A DNA stretch of 10,507 nt from an uncultured Christensenella sp. (GTDB lineage Bacteria; Bacillota; Clostridia; Christensenellales; UBA3700). Made by a program: the position numbers and the translations under genes. The notes below the pieces were generated by a model, which saw only the letters and a list, made by a program, of their open reading frames with translations, ran no database searches and was not told the origin of the DNA. Each line of letters starts with the position of its first letter. The first letter of the stretch is position 1. The stretch covers positions 1-10,507 of the forward strand of contig CAJTYW010000020.1 of assembly GCA_910583995.1 (NCBI GenBank), read 5' to 3'. Below are positions 1 through 6,228 of the stretch, piece after piece.

Positions 1-68
1 GTGAGATAATATTAAATGTAATAAATCAAAAACTAACAATGGACTTGTTTTTCTAAAGTAATTAAAAT

Positions 69-100
69 AAAAGGAGTGCAAACGCACTCCTTTTATTTGT
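69..100 (+). terminator. Intrinsic terminator of an upstream gene
   Basis: A perfect 11-bp stem (69-79 pairing with 84-94, core GGAGTGC/GCACTCC) closes a 4-nt AAAC loop and ends in a T-rich tail. The A-run before the stem means it could also work on the minus strand. It probably ends a gene lying mostly left of the window. A plus-strand frame open from the window edge stops at 54-56, just before the hairpin, but that is too short to call. Confidence 0.85.
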
Positions 101-139
101 TTTAAGCAATTTGTGATAATAGAAAGTGTATTTTAATCT

Positions 140-169
140 TTGAGATATCGCTTTTAAATTTGTTATTAA
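140..169 (+). promoter_or_regulatory. Tentative promoter for the FAD/Rieske gene
   Basis: TTGAGA (140-145) and TATTAA (164-169) are 18 nt apart. This would start transcription about 20 nt before the ATG at 197. The match is mediocre, and other A/T-rich -10-like strings exist in 112-196 (for example GATAAT at 115-120, preceded by TGT). This is the weakest promoter call in the window. Confidence 0.3.
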
Positions 170-196
170 ATTATACAAATTGAACAAACTAAAAAT

Positions 197-1495
197 ATGG
201 ATAAAAGTATATGGAGCGATTTTTCGCAAGATAAAAATTTTGAAAAATTAAATAAGGATATAATTTGTGACGTATTGGTAATAGGTGGCGGAATGGCGGG
301 AGTTCTTACCGCTTACTATTTGCAAAAGCAAGGCAGGCAAGTAGTGCTAGTTGAAGGGGATACAATTGGTAGTGGAATGACTGCAAATACTACTGCCGTT
401 ATAACTGCACAACACGATATGCCATATAAAGATATGATAAAGTATTATGGCGAGAACAAGGCTAAACACTATTTAGATGCTAATTTGCAAGCGGTAGAAG
501 AGTTTAAAAAACTTGTTGAAGAAGAGAAAATTGATTGTGATTTTGAAATCACGCCTTCATATATGTATTCAAGAGAATATGTGCTTAATGACGAGATTAA
601 AGCATTAAAACAACTTGGGTATGATGCAGAGCTTGTAAGTGAGATAGATTTGCCGTTTGAGATAAGAAGTGCAGTAAAGTTTAAGGATATGGCACAATTT
701 CACCCGCTTAAATTTTTGTATGCAATAGCTCAACAATTACAAGTTTATGAAAAAACTTTTGTGACAGAAATAAAGGGAAATACGGCGTATACAAATGGCG
801 GAAAAATACATTTTAAGCAGGCTGTAGTTGCAAGTCATTTTCCGTTTATTAACACTCACGGTTGGTTTTTTGTAAAAATGCACCAAAGGCGTTCGTATGT
901 GCTTGCAATAAAAAATGACAGCAAAATAAACGGAAGTTATATAGACGATAAAGACGAAGGTTTTTATTTTAGAAGTTATAATGACTATTTGATAATAGGA
1001 AAAGGTGAGCATAGGACAGGCACAAACACAAAAGCGATTGAAGAGCTTAAGGCGTTTAAGGAAAAGTTTTATCCCGATGCTAAGCAAGTAAGATTGTGGG
1101 CAAATCAAGATTGCGTTACCCTTGACGATATGCCGTATATAGGTCATTACGGAAATTTGAACAATGTTTTTGTGGTGACAGGTTTTAACTTATGGGGTAT
1201 GACAGGCTCAATGGTAGGAGCTAGTATTTTAAAAGATATAATGTGTGGTAAACCTAACGAGTATTACAAAACATTTGAGACAAAAAGACGAATTTTAAGA
1301 ACTCAGTTGTTTGCTAATTTAGGTATGGTTTTAGTCAATATGTTATGCCCAACAGTTAAAAGATGTCCGCATTTAGGTTGTGCGTTAAAGTATAATAAAA
1401 GAGAGCATAGTTGGGATTGTAGTTGCCACGGCTCAAGATTTGAAGATAGCGGAAAATTGATAAATAACCCTGCAATGGAAAATAAAAATTTTTAA
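197..1495 (+). CDS. FAD-dependent oxidoreductase with C-terminal Rieske [2Fe-2S] domain (YhfW-like)
   Basis: The protein has 432 residues. Seen: a dinucleotide-binding GxGxxG near the N-terminus (G30, G32, G35) followed by an acidic residue at the end of the second strand (E53), as in DAO-type flavoproteins. A C-terminal Rieske motif pair, C390-P-H392-L-G-C395 and C408-S-C410-H411-G, is complete: C390, H392, C408 and H411 should bind the cluster, and C395/C410 match the disulfide pair. No signal peptide or TM segment is seen, so it should be cytoplasmic. Known: this fusion family includes Bacillus YhfW; the substrate is unknown. The protein is shorter than the roughly 480-510 residues I associate with relatives, but both ends look intact. 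The ATG at 197 is the only sensible start, because an in-frame TAA lies at 167-169, and the resulting N-terminus resembles relatives. There is no Shine-Dalgarno sequence before it, unlike the other genes here. A terminator follows directly. Confidence 0.9.
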   Translation: MDKSIWSDFSQDKNFEKLNKDIICDVLVIGGGMAGVLTAYYLQKQGRQVVLVEGDTIGSGMTANTTAVITAQHDMPYKDMIKYYGENKAKHYLDANLQAVEEFKKLVEEEKIDCDFEITPSYMYSREYVLNDEIKALKQLGYDAELVSEIDLPFEIRSAVKFKDMAQFHPLKFLYAIAQQLQVYEKTFVTEIKGNTAYTNGGKIHFKQAVVASHFPFINTHGWFFVKMHQRRSYVLAIKNDSKINGSYIDDKDEGFYFRSYNDYLIIGKGEHRTGTNTKAIEELKAFKEKFYPDAKQVRLWANQDCVTLDDMPYIGHYGNLNNVFVVTGFNLWGMTGSMVGASILKDIMCGKPNEYYKTFETKRRILRTQLFANLGMVLVNMLCPTVKRCPHLGCALKYNKREHSWDCSCHGSRFEDSGKLINNPAMENKNF

Positions 1496-1506
1496 ATTTA
1501 CCTTTG

Positions 1507-1524
1507 AAAATCGGTACTAAATTG
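1507..1524 (+). repeat. Dispersed motif copy 1 (AAAATCGGTACTAAATTG)
   Basis: This 18-nt string sits between the stop codon of the FAD/Rieske gene and its terminator, overlapping the start of the stem. Its first 16 nt recur exactly at 3322-3337, in the same position relative to another gene. At 10422-10439 the same 18-nt frame recurs with TAC replaced by GGG. The third copy lies in an IS21-like end, so this copy may be a remnant or scar of such an element. Confidence 0.6.
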
Positions 1525-1556
1525 TCTGTTTAATTAAAAACAGACAATTTTTATTT
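1519..1556 (+). terminator. Intrinsic terminator after the FAD/Rieske gene
   Basis: A perfect 13-bp stem (1519-1531 with 1538-1550, core TTGTCTG/CAGACAA) closes an AATTAA loop and continues into a T-rich tail. It lies about 24 nt past the stop codon and separates this gene from the GH123-type gene, which has its own promoter. Confidence 0.85.
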
Positions 1557-1583
1557 GCTTTAAAACAAATTTAAAAATAACTA

Positions 1584-1612
1584 TTGAAATAATTGCTGTT
1601 TTGTGGTAAAAT
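1584..1612 (+). promoter_or_regulatory. Sigma-A promoter for the GH123/DUF4091 gene
   Basis: TTGAAA (1584-1589) and TAAAAT (1607-1612) are exactly 17 nt apart, with an extended -10 TGG at 1604-1606. Transcription should start near 1619, giving a short leader of about 35 nt. The ribosome binding site AAAGGAG (1642-1648) lies 6 nt before the ATG at 1655. Confidence 0.75.
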
Positions 1613-1654
1613 ATACCTATATGAATTTGTTAATTAGTATTAAAGGAGAAGTTT

Positions 1655-3283
1655 ATGATAAAAGTTATTCCATTAAGTTCATTGTACAAAGTGTTTTCAG
1701 ATGAGCCGCCAAAAGCAGAGCCATTTACAAAGCTAAGTTGTATGAAAAACGAAAAAGTACAATTACAAGTTGCTTTTTGCAGTGATACCGATTGTGATAT
1801 TGATATAGCAGTTAGCAGCAAAATCAAGGATAATATTAATTTGTATTGGGTGGAAGAAATCTATTCTAAAAACCCTACAGCAGTTTTGCAAGATAATTAT
1901 ACTTTAAGAAAAAAAGCGGGTTACTTTCCTGAATTATTGCGTCCGTTAGAGACAAGTTTTAAAGCAAAAGCAGGGTTATGGAATAGTGTTTGGCTTGAGA
2001 TAATACCTAGCCCTACATTAAAAGTAGGGGAGCAAAACATTGCTGTTACATTTACTTGCGGCGACGCTCAAGAAAAAGCAGAGTTTACCTTGGATATAAT
2101 AGATGCGGAACTTCCACCGCAAACACTTATTAATACCAATTGGTTTCATACCGATTGCATAGCAGTGCATTACAATATAGATGTTTTTTCAGATAAGTAT
2201 TGGGAATATGTTAAAAACTTTTTACAAGTAGCTACCGACTATGGTATGAATATGGTTTTAACACCTATTTTTACTCCGCCACTTGATACAAAAGTTGGTG
2301 GTGAAAGACCTACTGTGCAACTAGTCGGCGTTAAAGTTGTTAATGGTGAGTATTTGTTTGATTATTCCGCTTTGGATAAATGGATTGAGATTTGTGACGA
2401 AGTAGGAATTAAATATTTTGAAATATCACATTTTTTCACTCAATGGGGTGCAAAAAAATGTCCTAAAATTATGGCAGAAGTTGACGGCGTTCAAAAGAGA
2501 ATTTTTGGTTGGGATACTAAAGCATCTGGCAAAAAATATCGTAAATTTTTGACAGATTTTGCAGCAAGTTTCAAACCATATATGAACGCAAAGGGTATTG
2601 CGGACAGAGTTTATTTCCACGTGTCAGATGAGCCGTTTACAGCAGTTATAAGACATTATAAAAAGGCAAGCAATATTATTAGCGAACTATTTGGCGATTA
2701 CAAAATAATGGACGCATTAAGCAATTTCAAGTTTTACAAAAAAGGACTTGTTAAATTGCCTGTTCCCGCAAATGACCATATCGAAGCTTTTATCGGTAAT
2801 GTGCCTGAACTTTGGACATACTATTGCTGTGCTCAAGTAAAAAATGTTTCTAACAAGTTCTTCTCAATGCCGTCTCAACGCAATAGAGTACTAGGCTATC
2901 AAATGTATAAATTTGATATTAAAGGCTTTTTACATTGGGGATATAACTTCTGGTTCAAGCAGTTTTCTGTAGGTCCTGTTGACCCATTTACAGAAACAGA
3001 TGCAGGCGGTAATTTCCCTTCAGGCGACTCTTATGTTGTGTATCCGGGAGAGAATGGCAAGCCATTACAATCTTTAAGACTAAAAGTGTTTTACGATAGT
3101 TTTCAGGATATGCGTGCCTTGCAGTTGCTTGAGAGCCTTATTGGAAAAGAAAGAACTATGCAGATTTTGGAAGAAGGTATTGAACCGATTACTTTTTCAA
3201 ATTACCCGCATAGCGACGAATGGCAACTTTCTACCCGTGAGAAAATTAATGCCGCAATAAAAGCTGCAATTCAAAAACAATAA
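1655..3283 (+). CDS. GH123-type (DUF4091) glycoside hydrolase, probable beta-N-acetylgalactosaminidase-like
   Basis: The protein has 542 residues. Its layout fits GH123/DUF4091 (Pfam PF13320): an N-terminal beta-sandwich (about 1-150, with an LRPLETSF / WLEI pattern), then a TIM-barrel-like catalytic part (about 155-540). In VYFHVSDEPF, D325 and E326 match the conserved Asp-Glu pair used in the family's substrate-assisted mechanism (E as acid/base, D orienting the N-acetyl group). W-rich sugar-binding segments such as LHWGYNFW and the late FYDSFQDMRALQLLE helix are also family-like. Characterised GH123 enzymes release beta-linked GalNAc; many DUF4091 relatives are untested, so the exact substrate is inference. 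There is no signal peptide, so it should act in the cytoplasm on imported glycans. It is monocistronic, with its own promoter and terminator. No sugar transporter or other glycosidase is in view. Confidence 0.85.
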   Translation: MIKVIPLSSLYKVFSDEPPKAEPFTKLSCMKNEKVQLQVAFCSDTDCDIDIAVSSKIKDNINLYWVEEIYSKNPTAVLQDNYTLRKKAGYFPELLRPLETSFKAKAGLWNSVWLEIIPSPTLKVGEQNIAVTFTCGDAQEKAEFTLDIIDAELPPQTLINTNWFHTDCIAVHYNIDVFSDKYWEYVKNFLQVATDYGMNMVLTPIFTPPLDTKVGGERPTVQLVGVKVVNGEYLFDYSALDKWIEICDEVGIKYFEISHFFTQWGAKKCPKIMAEVDGVQKRIFGWDTKASGKKYRKFLTDFAASFKPYMNAKGIADRVYFHVSDEPFTAVIRHYKKASNIISELFGDYKIMDALSNFKFYKKGLVKLPVPANDHIEAFIGNVPELWTYYCCAQVKNVSNKFFSMPSQRNRVLGYQMYKFDIKGFLHWGYNFWFKQFSVGPVDPFTETDAGGNFPSGDSYVVYPGENGKPLQSLRLKVFYDSFQDMRALQLLESLIGKERTMQILEEGIEPITFSNYPHSDEWQLSTREKINAAIKAAIQKQ

Positions 3284-3321
3284 CTAAATATAACTTTGGC
3301 TAAATAAATAAAATTGTTTCA

Positions 3322-3338
3322 AAAATCGGTACTAAATG
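3322..3338 (+). repeat. Dispersed motif copy 2 (AAAATCGGTACTAAATG)
   Basis: The first 16 nt are identical to 1507-1522, and the copy again lies between a stop codon (3281-3283) and a terminator stem (starting at 3340). The flanks outside the 16 nt differ, so this is not simply a duplicated terminator. It may be an IS21-like terminal repeat left behind, or a small motif linked to transcript ends. Confidence 0.6.
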
Positions 3339-3339
3339 T

Positions 3340-3370
3340 AAAAACCACCACAAATTGTGGTGGTTTTTTT
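3340..3370. terminator. Bidirectional terminator between convergent genes
   Basis: A 13-bp stem (3340-3352 with 3356-3368, core CCACCACA/TGTGGTGG) has a 3-nt loop. It is flanked by an A-run on the left and a T-run on the right, so it can end transcripts in both directions. It lies between the stop of the GH123-type gene and that of the minus-strand phosphoesterase (3426). Confidence 0.9.
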
Positions 3371-3425
3371 GCTCTAAATCTAATTGGACAATAAATAAAA
3401 TTTTTAATTTATAATGCTATAAATT

Positions 3426-4997
3426 TTAAATATTTATATCAAACTCTTTAACAATTTGTTTGTTAGCATTGGTAAATTTAACTGTTATTTTGCCATTAAT
3501 AATTTCTATTGCAGTACCAGTAAATTCATTTGGTGATATGCCTTCTCTGTCGCTATATTTGTTGCTTCTAAGTGACCCACGCAAAACAGGGAAAGTAGCT
3601 TTTGCATTATCTTCCGTATTAGGCTCAATAAAGTCTGTTCTGTGTGAGTGACCGCTTATTAGTAAATCTGTTTTATTATTTGTCAAATTAACTAATTCAT
3701 TTGCCCAATCGCTCCAAGCGCAACTTTCATTAAGGTAACCGGATAATGGATATGCCATATGTGCAACTACAAAGTTTAGTTTGCCTTTATTCCAGTTAGC
3801 ATTATCTTTAATCCAGTTACTTTGTTTGCTACGAATAGCGTTAAAGTTTGCAATTGGATTTATAAGTGCATTGTTATCTGCCATATCATTATTGGTATCA
3901 AGCACAAGCATAGAAACGGAATTTCCAATATCATAAGTAAAGTACATACCATTTTCTGTCGAACCTACATATTTAGATAGGTTAGATGCCAGTTTACCAT
4001 TACATTCGTGATTTCCACGAGTATACAAGACAGGTCTTGAGCCGTTTGTAATTTTATTTGCAAGCTTATAAATCAAGGATATTTGATATTCGCTTGAAAC
4101 ATCATTTATAATATCGCCGTTTAAAATCAACAAATCAAGTTTATCATCAAACCAAGATGCAGCTTTGCTAGGTCCTGCAACACATTCGTGAGTATCGGAC
4201 AAATTGTAAATTTGAATTCCGTCACTCTCATCAATCGGGCGGAAGGTATAATCTTGTTTTATCTTCCTTCCTTTAGCAGGATAGTAGGCAGAATATATTA
4301 TTACGCTTTGAGTAATTATAGAGTAATTTTTTGCATTGTCTAGTTTTTTTGCAGGTATACTTATTTTATGCAAAGTGGAAATATTATTTTCACCATCTGT
4401 TTGGTCGTAATATGTAGTTCCGTCTATTTCGATTGCACCTGTTGAATTGTGAGATGTTGCAAAAGCAATTTGATATTCGTCATCTGCCACAAACACTGTT
4501 GCACCTGCACTTATGTAAAAAGGTGTAGCTTCAAATACGCAAACCAAACAAACTACTAAAACGGAAATTGTTATGCTTATAGCCGTAATTTTTTTCATTG
4601 TTTTTTGTAGTTTTGGAAAAGCAAATACAAAAAAGCAAATTAAAGCTAGCAATGCGGCAGCAATAAAATATGGTATGCCTGTTATTAAAAAATAATTTAG
4701 TTTAGATAGGACGAATGCAAAGAATAAAAAGCATATTAAACTAAATATCACGCTTTCTATAATAACGCAAATGCTTAACCACTTGTTCCTAAAAAACAAC
4801 AAATTTGCAATCATTAATATTATGGGAATTAGTGCAAATAAACCGCCGATAAAAGGCAGTGCAGGAGATGTGTTCCACATATTTTTAAAAATTGCAGAAC
4901 CCAGTGCAAAATATAAAATAAACCAAAATATGCTGCAAATAGTTGCAATAATTTTTAGTTTAGTATTAAAAATTCTCAATAACTTTTCCTTAAACAT
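3426..4997 (-). CDS. Membrane-anchored calcineurin-like metallophosphoesterase with N-terminal multi-TM region
   Basis: The protein has 523 residues. Residues about 14-37, 47-69, 73-98, 103-128 and 136-158 are hydrophobic and look like five TM helices. A beta-rich segment follows (about 163-250) that resembles the N-terminal domain of purple acid phosphatases. The catalytic domain runs from about 260 to 490, with every metal-binding motif present: D268-x-H270, G294-D295, G328-N329-H330-E331, H413 and G449-H450-S451-H452. With an odd number of helices and the N-terminus inside, the catalytic part would face outward. Function: hydrolysis of an extracellular phosphomonoester or diester; the substrate cannot be read from sequence. 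The ATG (complement of 4995-4997) is preceded by AAAAGGA (5003-5009) at good spacing and by a strong promoter. It is divergent from DUF3737 and convergent with the GH gene, so it is transcribed alone. Confidence 0.9.
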   Translation of the reverse strand: MFKEKLLRIFNTKLKIIATICSIFWFILYFALGSAIFKNMWNTSPALPFIGGLFALIPIILMIANLLFFRNKWLSICVIIESVIFSLICFLFFAFVLSKLNYFLITGIPYFIAAALLALICFFVFAFPKLQKTMKKITAISITISVLVVCLVCVFEATPFYISAGATVFVADDEYQIAFATSHNSTGAIEIDGTTYYDQTDGENNISTLHKISIPAKKLDNAKNYSIITQSVIIYSAYYPAKGRKIKQDYTFRPIDESDGIQIYNLSDTHECVAGPSKAASWFDDKLDLLILNGDIINDVSSEYQISLIYKLANKITNGSRPVLYTRGNHECNGKLASNLSKYVGSTENGMYFTYDIGNSVSMLVLDTNNDMADNNALINPIANFNAIRSKQSNWIKDNANWNKGKLNFVVAHMAYPLSGYLNESCAWSDWANELVNLTNNKTDLLISGHSHRTDFIEPNTEDNAKATFPVLRGSLRSNKYSDREGISPNEFTGTAIEIINGKITVKFTNANKQIVKEFDINI

Positions 4998-5031
4998 AAT
5001 TTTCCTTTTAAATTAGATAATTTATAATTAA

Positions 5032-5060
5032 AGTATATAATTTTTTTGTTTTAATGTCAA
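5032..5060 (-). promoter_or_regulatory. Sigma-A promoter for the TM-anchored phosphoesterase
   Basis: On the minus strand, TTGACA (complement of 5055-5060) and TATACT (complement of 5032-5037) are separated by 17 nt. This is a near-consensus promoter, with transcription starting near 5025 and a leader of about 28 nt. The -35 hexamer is embedded in the palindrome at 5055-5068. Confidence 0.8.
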
Positions 5061-5068
5061 TATTGACA
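5055..5068. promoter_or_regulatory. Perfect 14-bp palindrome over the -35 box (possible operator)
   Basis: TGTCAATATTGACA is a perfect inverted repeat. Its left half supplies the -35 hexamer of the minus-strand promoter, and the right half gives a TTGACA on the plus strand with no matching -10 downstream. A dimeric regulator bound here would block the phosphoesterase promoter. The length and symmetry are compatible with an operator, but a palindrome can arise by chance in A/T-rich DNA, and no regulator gene is nearby. Confidence 0.4.
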
Positions 5069-5163
5069 GGAAACTTTACAAAAAAAATTTCTTTTGTGTA
5101 AAAATTTGTCTTGATTTTACGTGTTATACTAATTAGTTATGGTAAATCATAAAACATAAGCAT

Positions 5164-5192
5164 TTGACATATTTCGATTTTTGTTATAAAAT
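5164..5192 (+). promoter_or_regulatory. Sigma-A promoter for the DUF3737 gene
   Basis: Consensus TTGACA (5164-5169) is followed, 17 nt later, by TAAAAT (5187-5192), the same -10 sequence used by the GH123-type gene. The predicted start is near 5199, leaving a leader of about 50 nt with AGGAG at 5240-5244, 5 nt before the ATG. An extended -10-like TGTTATACT at 5122-5130 lacks a good -35 and is less likely. Confidence 0.8.
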
Positions 5193-5249
5193 ATAGTTAG
5201 AATTTTTTAACTTTTAGATAATATATTCTTAAATGTTACAGGAGAAATT

Positions 5250-6110
5250 ATGAAAGACGTAAGAGTAATAGAAAACAAAAAGTTTCCTTATGAAAGAGAT
5301 TTGTATGGTGAGACAAATTTGGTGCTTAAAAATTGCAGTTTTGACGGAGTAGAAGACGGCGAATCTGCATTAAAGGAGACAGAGACTATAACTTTGCAAA
5401 ACTGTTATATGAATTTGCGTTATCCCATTTGGCACTCACAAAATGTAAAACTTGACGGGGTGGAAATGACGGAAAATTGTCGTGCAAGCCTTTGGTATAC
5501 AAACGGCATTGATGTTAAGGATAGCAAATTGTTTGGTATAAAAGCTGTAAGGGAATGTGATTTGATTAATATAGAGAATACTAAAATAATCTCTGACGAA
5601 TTTGGTTGGAAAAGCAGCAATATAACAATCAAAAATACAAGCATAGATGGCAAATATAATTTTTTACTATCTAAATACTTAAAACTTGACAAGGTTGAGT
5701 TTAGCGGCAAATATTCCTTCCAGTATGTTGAAAATGTTGAGATTACAGATAGTTACCTTGACACAAAAGACGCTTTTTGGCACGCAAAAAATGTTGTGGT
5801 TAAAAATTCCGTTTTAAAAGGGGAATATCTTGCTTGGTATTCAGAAGGCTTGACTTTAATAAACTGCAGAATAATAGGCACTCAACCTTTATGCTATTGC
5901 AAAAATTTAAAATTGATTGATTGCACTATGGAAGGTACAGATTTTTCTTTTGAATACTCAGAAGTAGACGCAACTGTTATTGGAGAAATTTTATCTGTCA
6001 AAAATCCTATTAGCGGAAAAATTTATGCTGATAAAATTAATCAAATCATTTTGACAGACGATAGTAAATATGAGTGCAATTGTGATATTGTTCAAAAAAA
6101 TATAGCTTAG
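5250..6110 (+). CDS. DUF3737 family right-handed beta-helix protein
   Basis: The protein has 286 residues, about full length for DUF3737 (PF12541). Family blocks are recognisable: FDGVEDGESALKE (31-43), LRYPIWHSQNVKLDG (56-70), CRASLWYT (77-84), GIKAVREC (96-103), EFGW (117-120), then repeated turns of about 18-22 residues, such as DAFWHAKNVVVKNSVLKGE followed by AWYSEGLTLINCRIIG. Each turn has alternating hydrophobic residues and an N/D-rich corner, which is typical of a parallel beta-helix. Aromatic W/H/Y residues recur at equivalent places (WH 61-62, WY 82-83, WH 177-178, WY 196-197) and may line one face of the helix. No signal peptide or TM segment is seen, so it should be cytosolic. The family has no established biochemical function that I know of; carbohydrate-related or binding roles are only guesses. 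It has its own promoter and terminator. Confidence 0.88.
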   Translation: MKDVRVIENKKFPYERDLYGETNLVLKNCSFDGVEDGESALKETETITLQNCYMNLRYPIWHSQNVKLDGVEMTENCRASLWYTNGIDVKDSKLFGIKAVRECDLINIENTKIISDEFGWKSSNITIKNTSIDGKYNFLLSKYLKLDKVEFSGKYSFQYVENVEITDSYLDTKDAFWHAKNVVVKNSVLKGEYLAWYSEGLTLINCRIIGTQPLCYCKNLKLIDCTMEGTDFSFEYSEVDATVIGEILSVKNPISGKIYADKINQIILTDDSKYECNCDIVQKNIA

Positions 6111-6141
6111 AGAATATAGTTTAAAAATAGCATAATAAATT

Positions 6142-6172
6142 AAAAACAGCGGAATTTTCCGCTGTTTTTTTT
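6142..6172. terminator. Bidirectional terminator between DUF3737 and PI-PLC genes
   Basis: A stem of about 12 bp (6142-6153 with 6158-6169, core ACAGCGGA/TCCGCTGT) has a 4-nt loop, an A-run before it and eight T residues from 6165. It ends the DUF3737 transcript 30 nt past its stop. It can also end the convergent PI-PLC transcript, whose stop is at 6229-6231. Confidence 0.9.
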
Positions 6173-6228
6173 GCATATTAATTAAATTTACAGTTCTTCA
6201 TAATTATTTTATATATATAAGTTACTTA

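Noticed and set aside
1..56. Plus-strand open frame entering from the left edge and stopping at TAA 54-56, just before a terminator.
   Set aside because: Only 17 codons are visible with no recognisable sequence, so it cannot be told from chance, though it may be the tail of a real gene.
737..1147. Antisense open frame of 136 codons inside the FAD/Rieske gene, and similar shorter antisense frames in other genes.
   Set aside because: Each lies opposite a well-supported gene, has no ribosome binding site and translates to low-complexity, Cys/Ile/Phe-rich sequence with no family resemblance.
4998..5249. Invertible promoter switched by the nearby recombinase.
   Set aside because: No matching inverted repeats flank the divergent promoter region, only the short dyad at 5055-5068.
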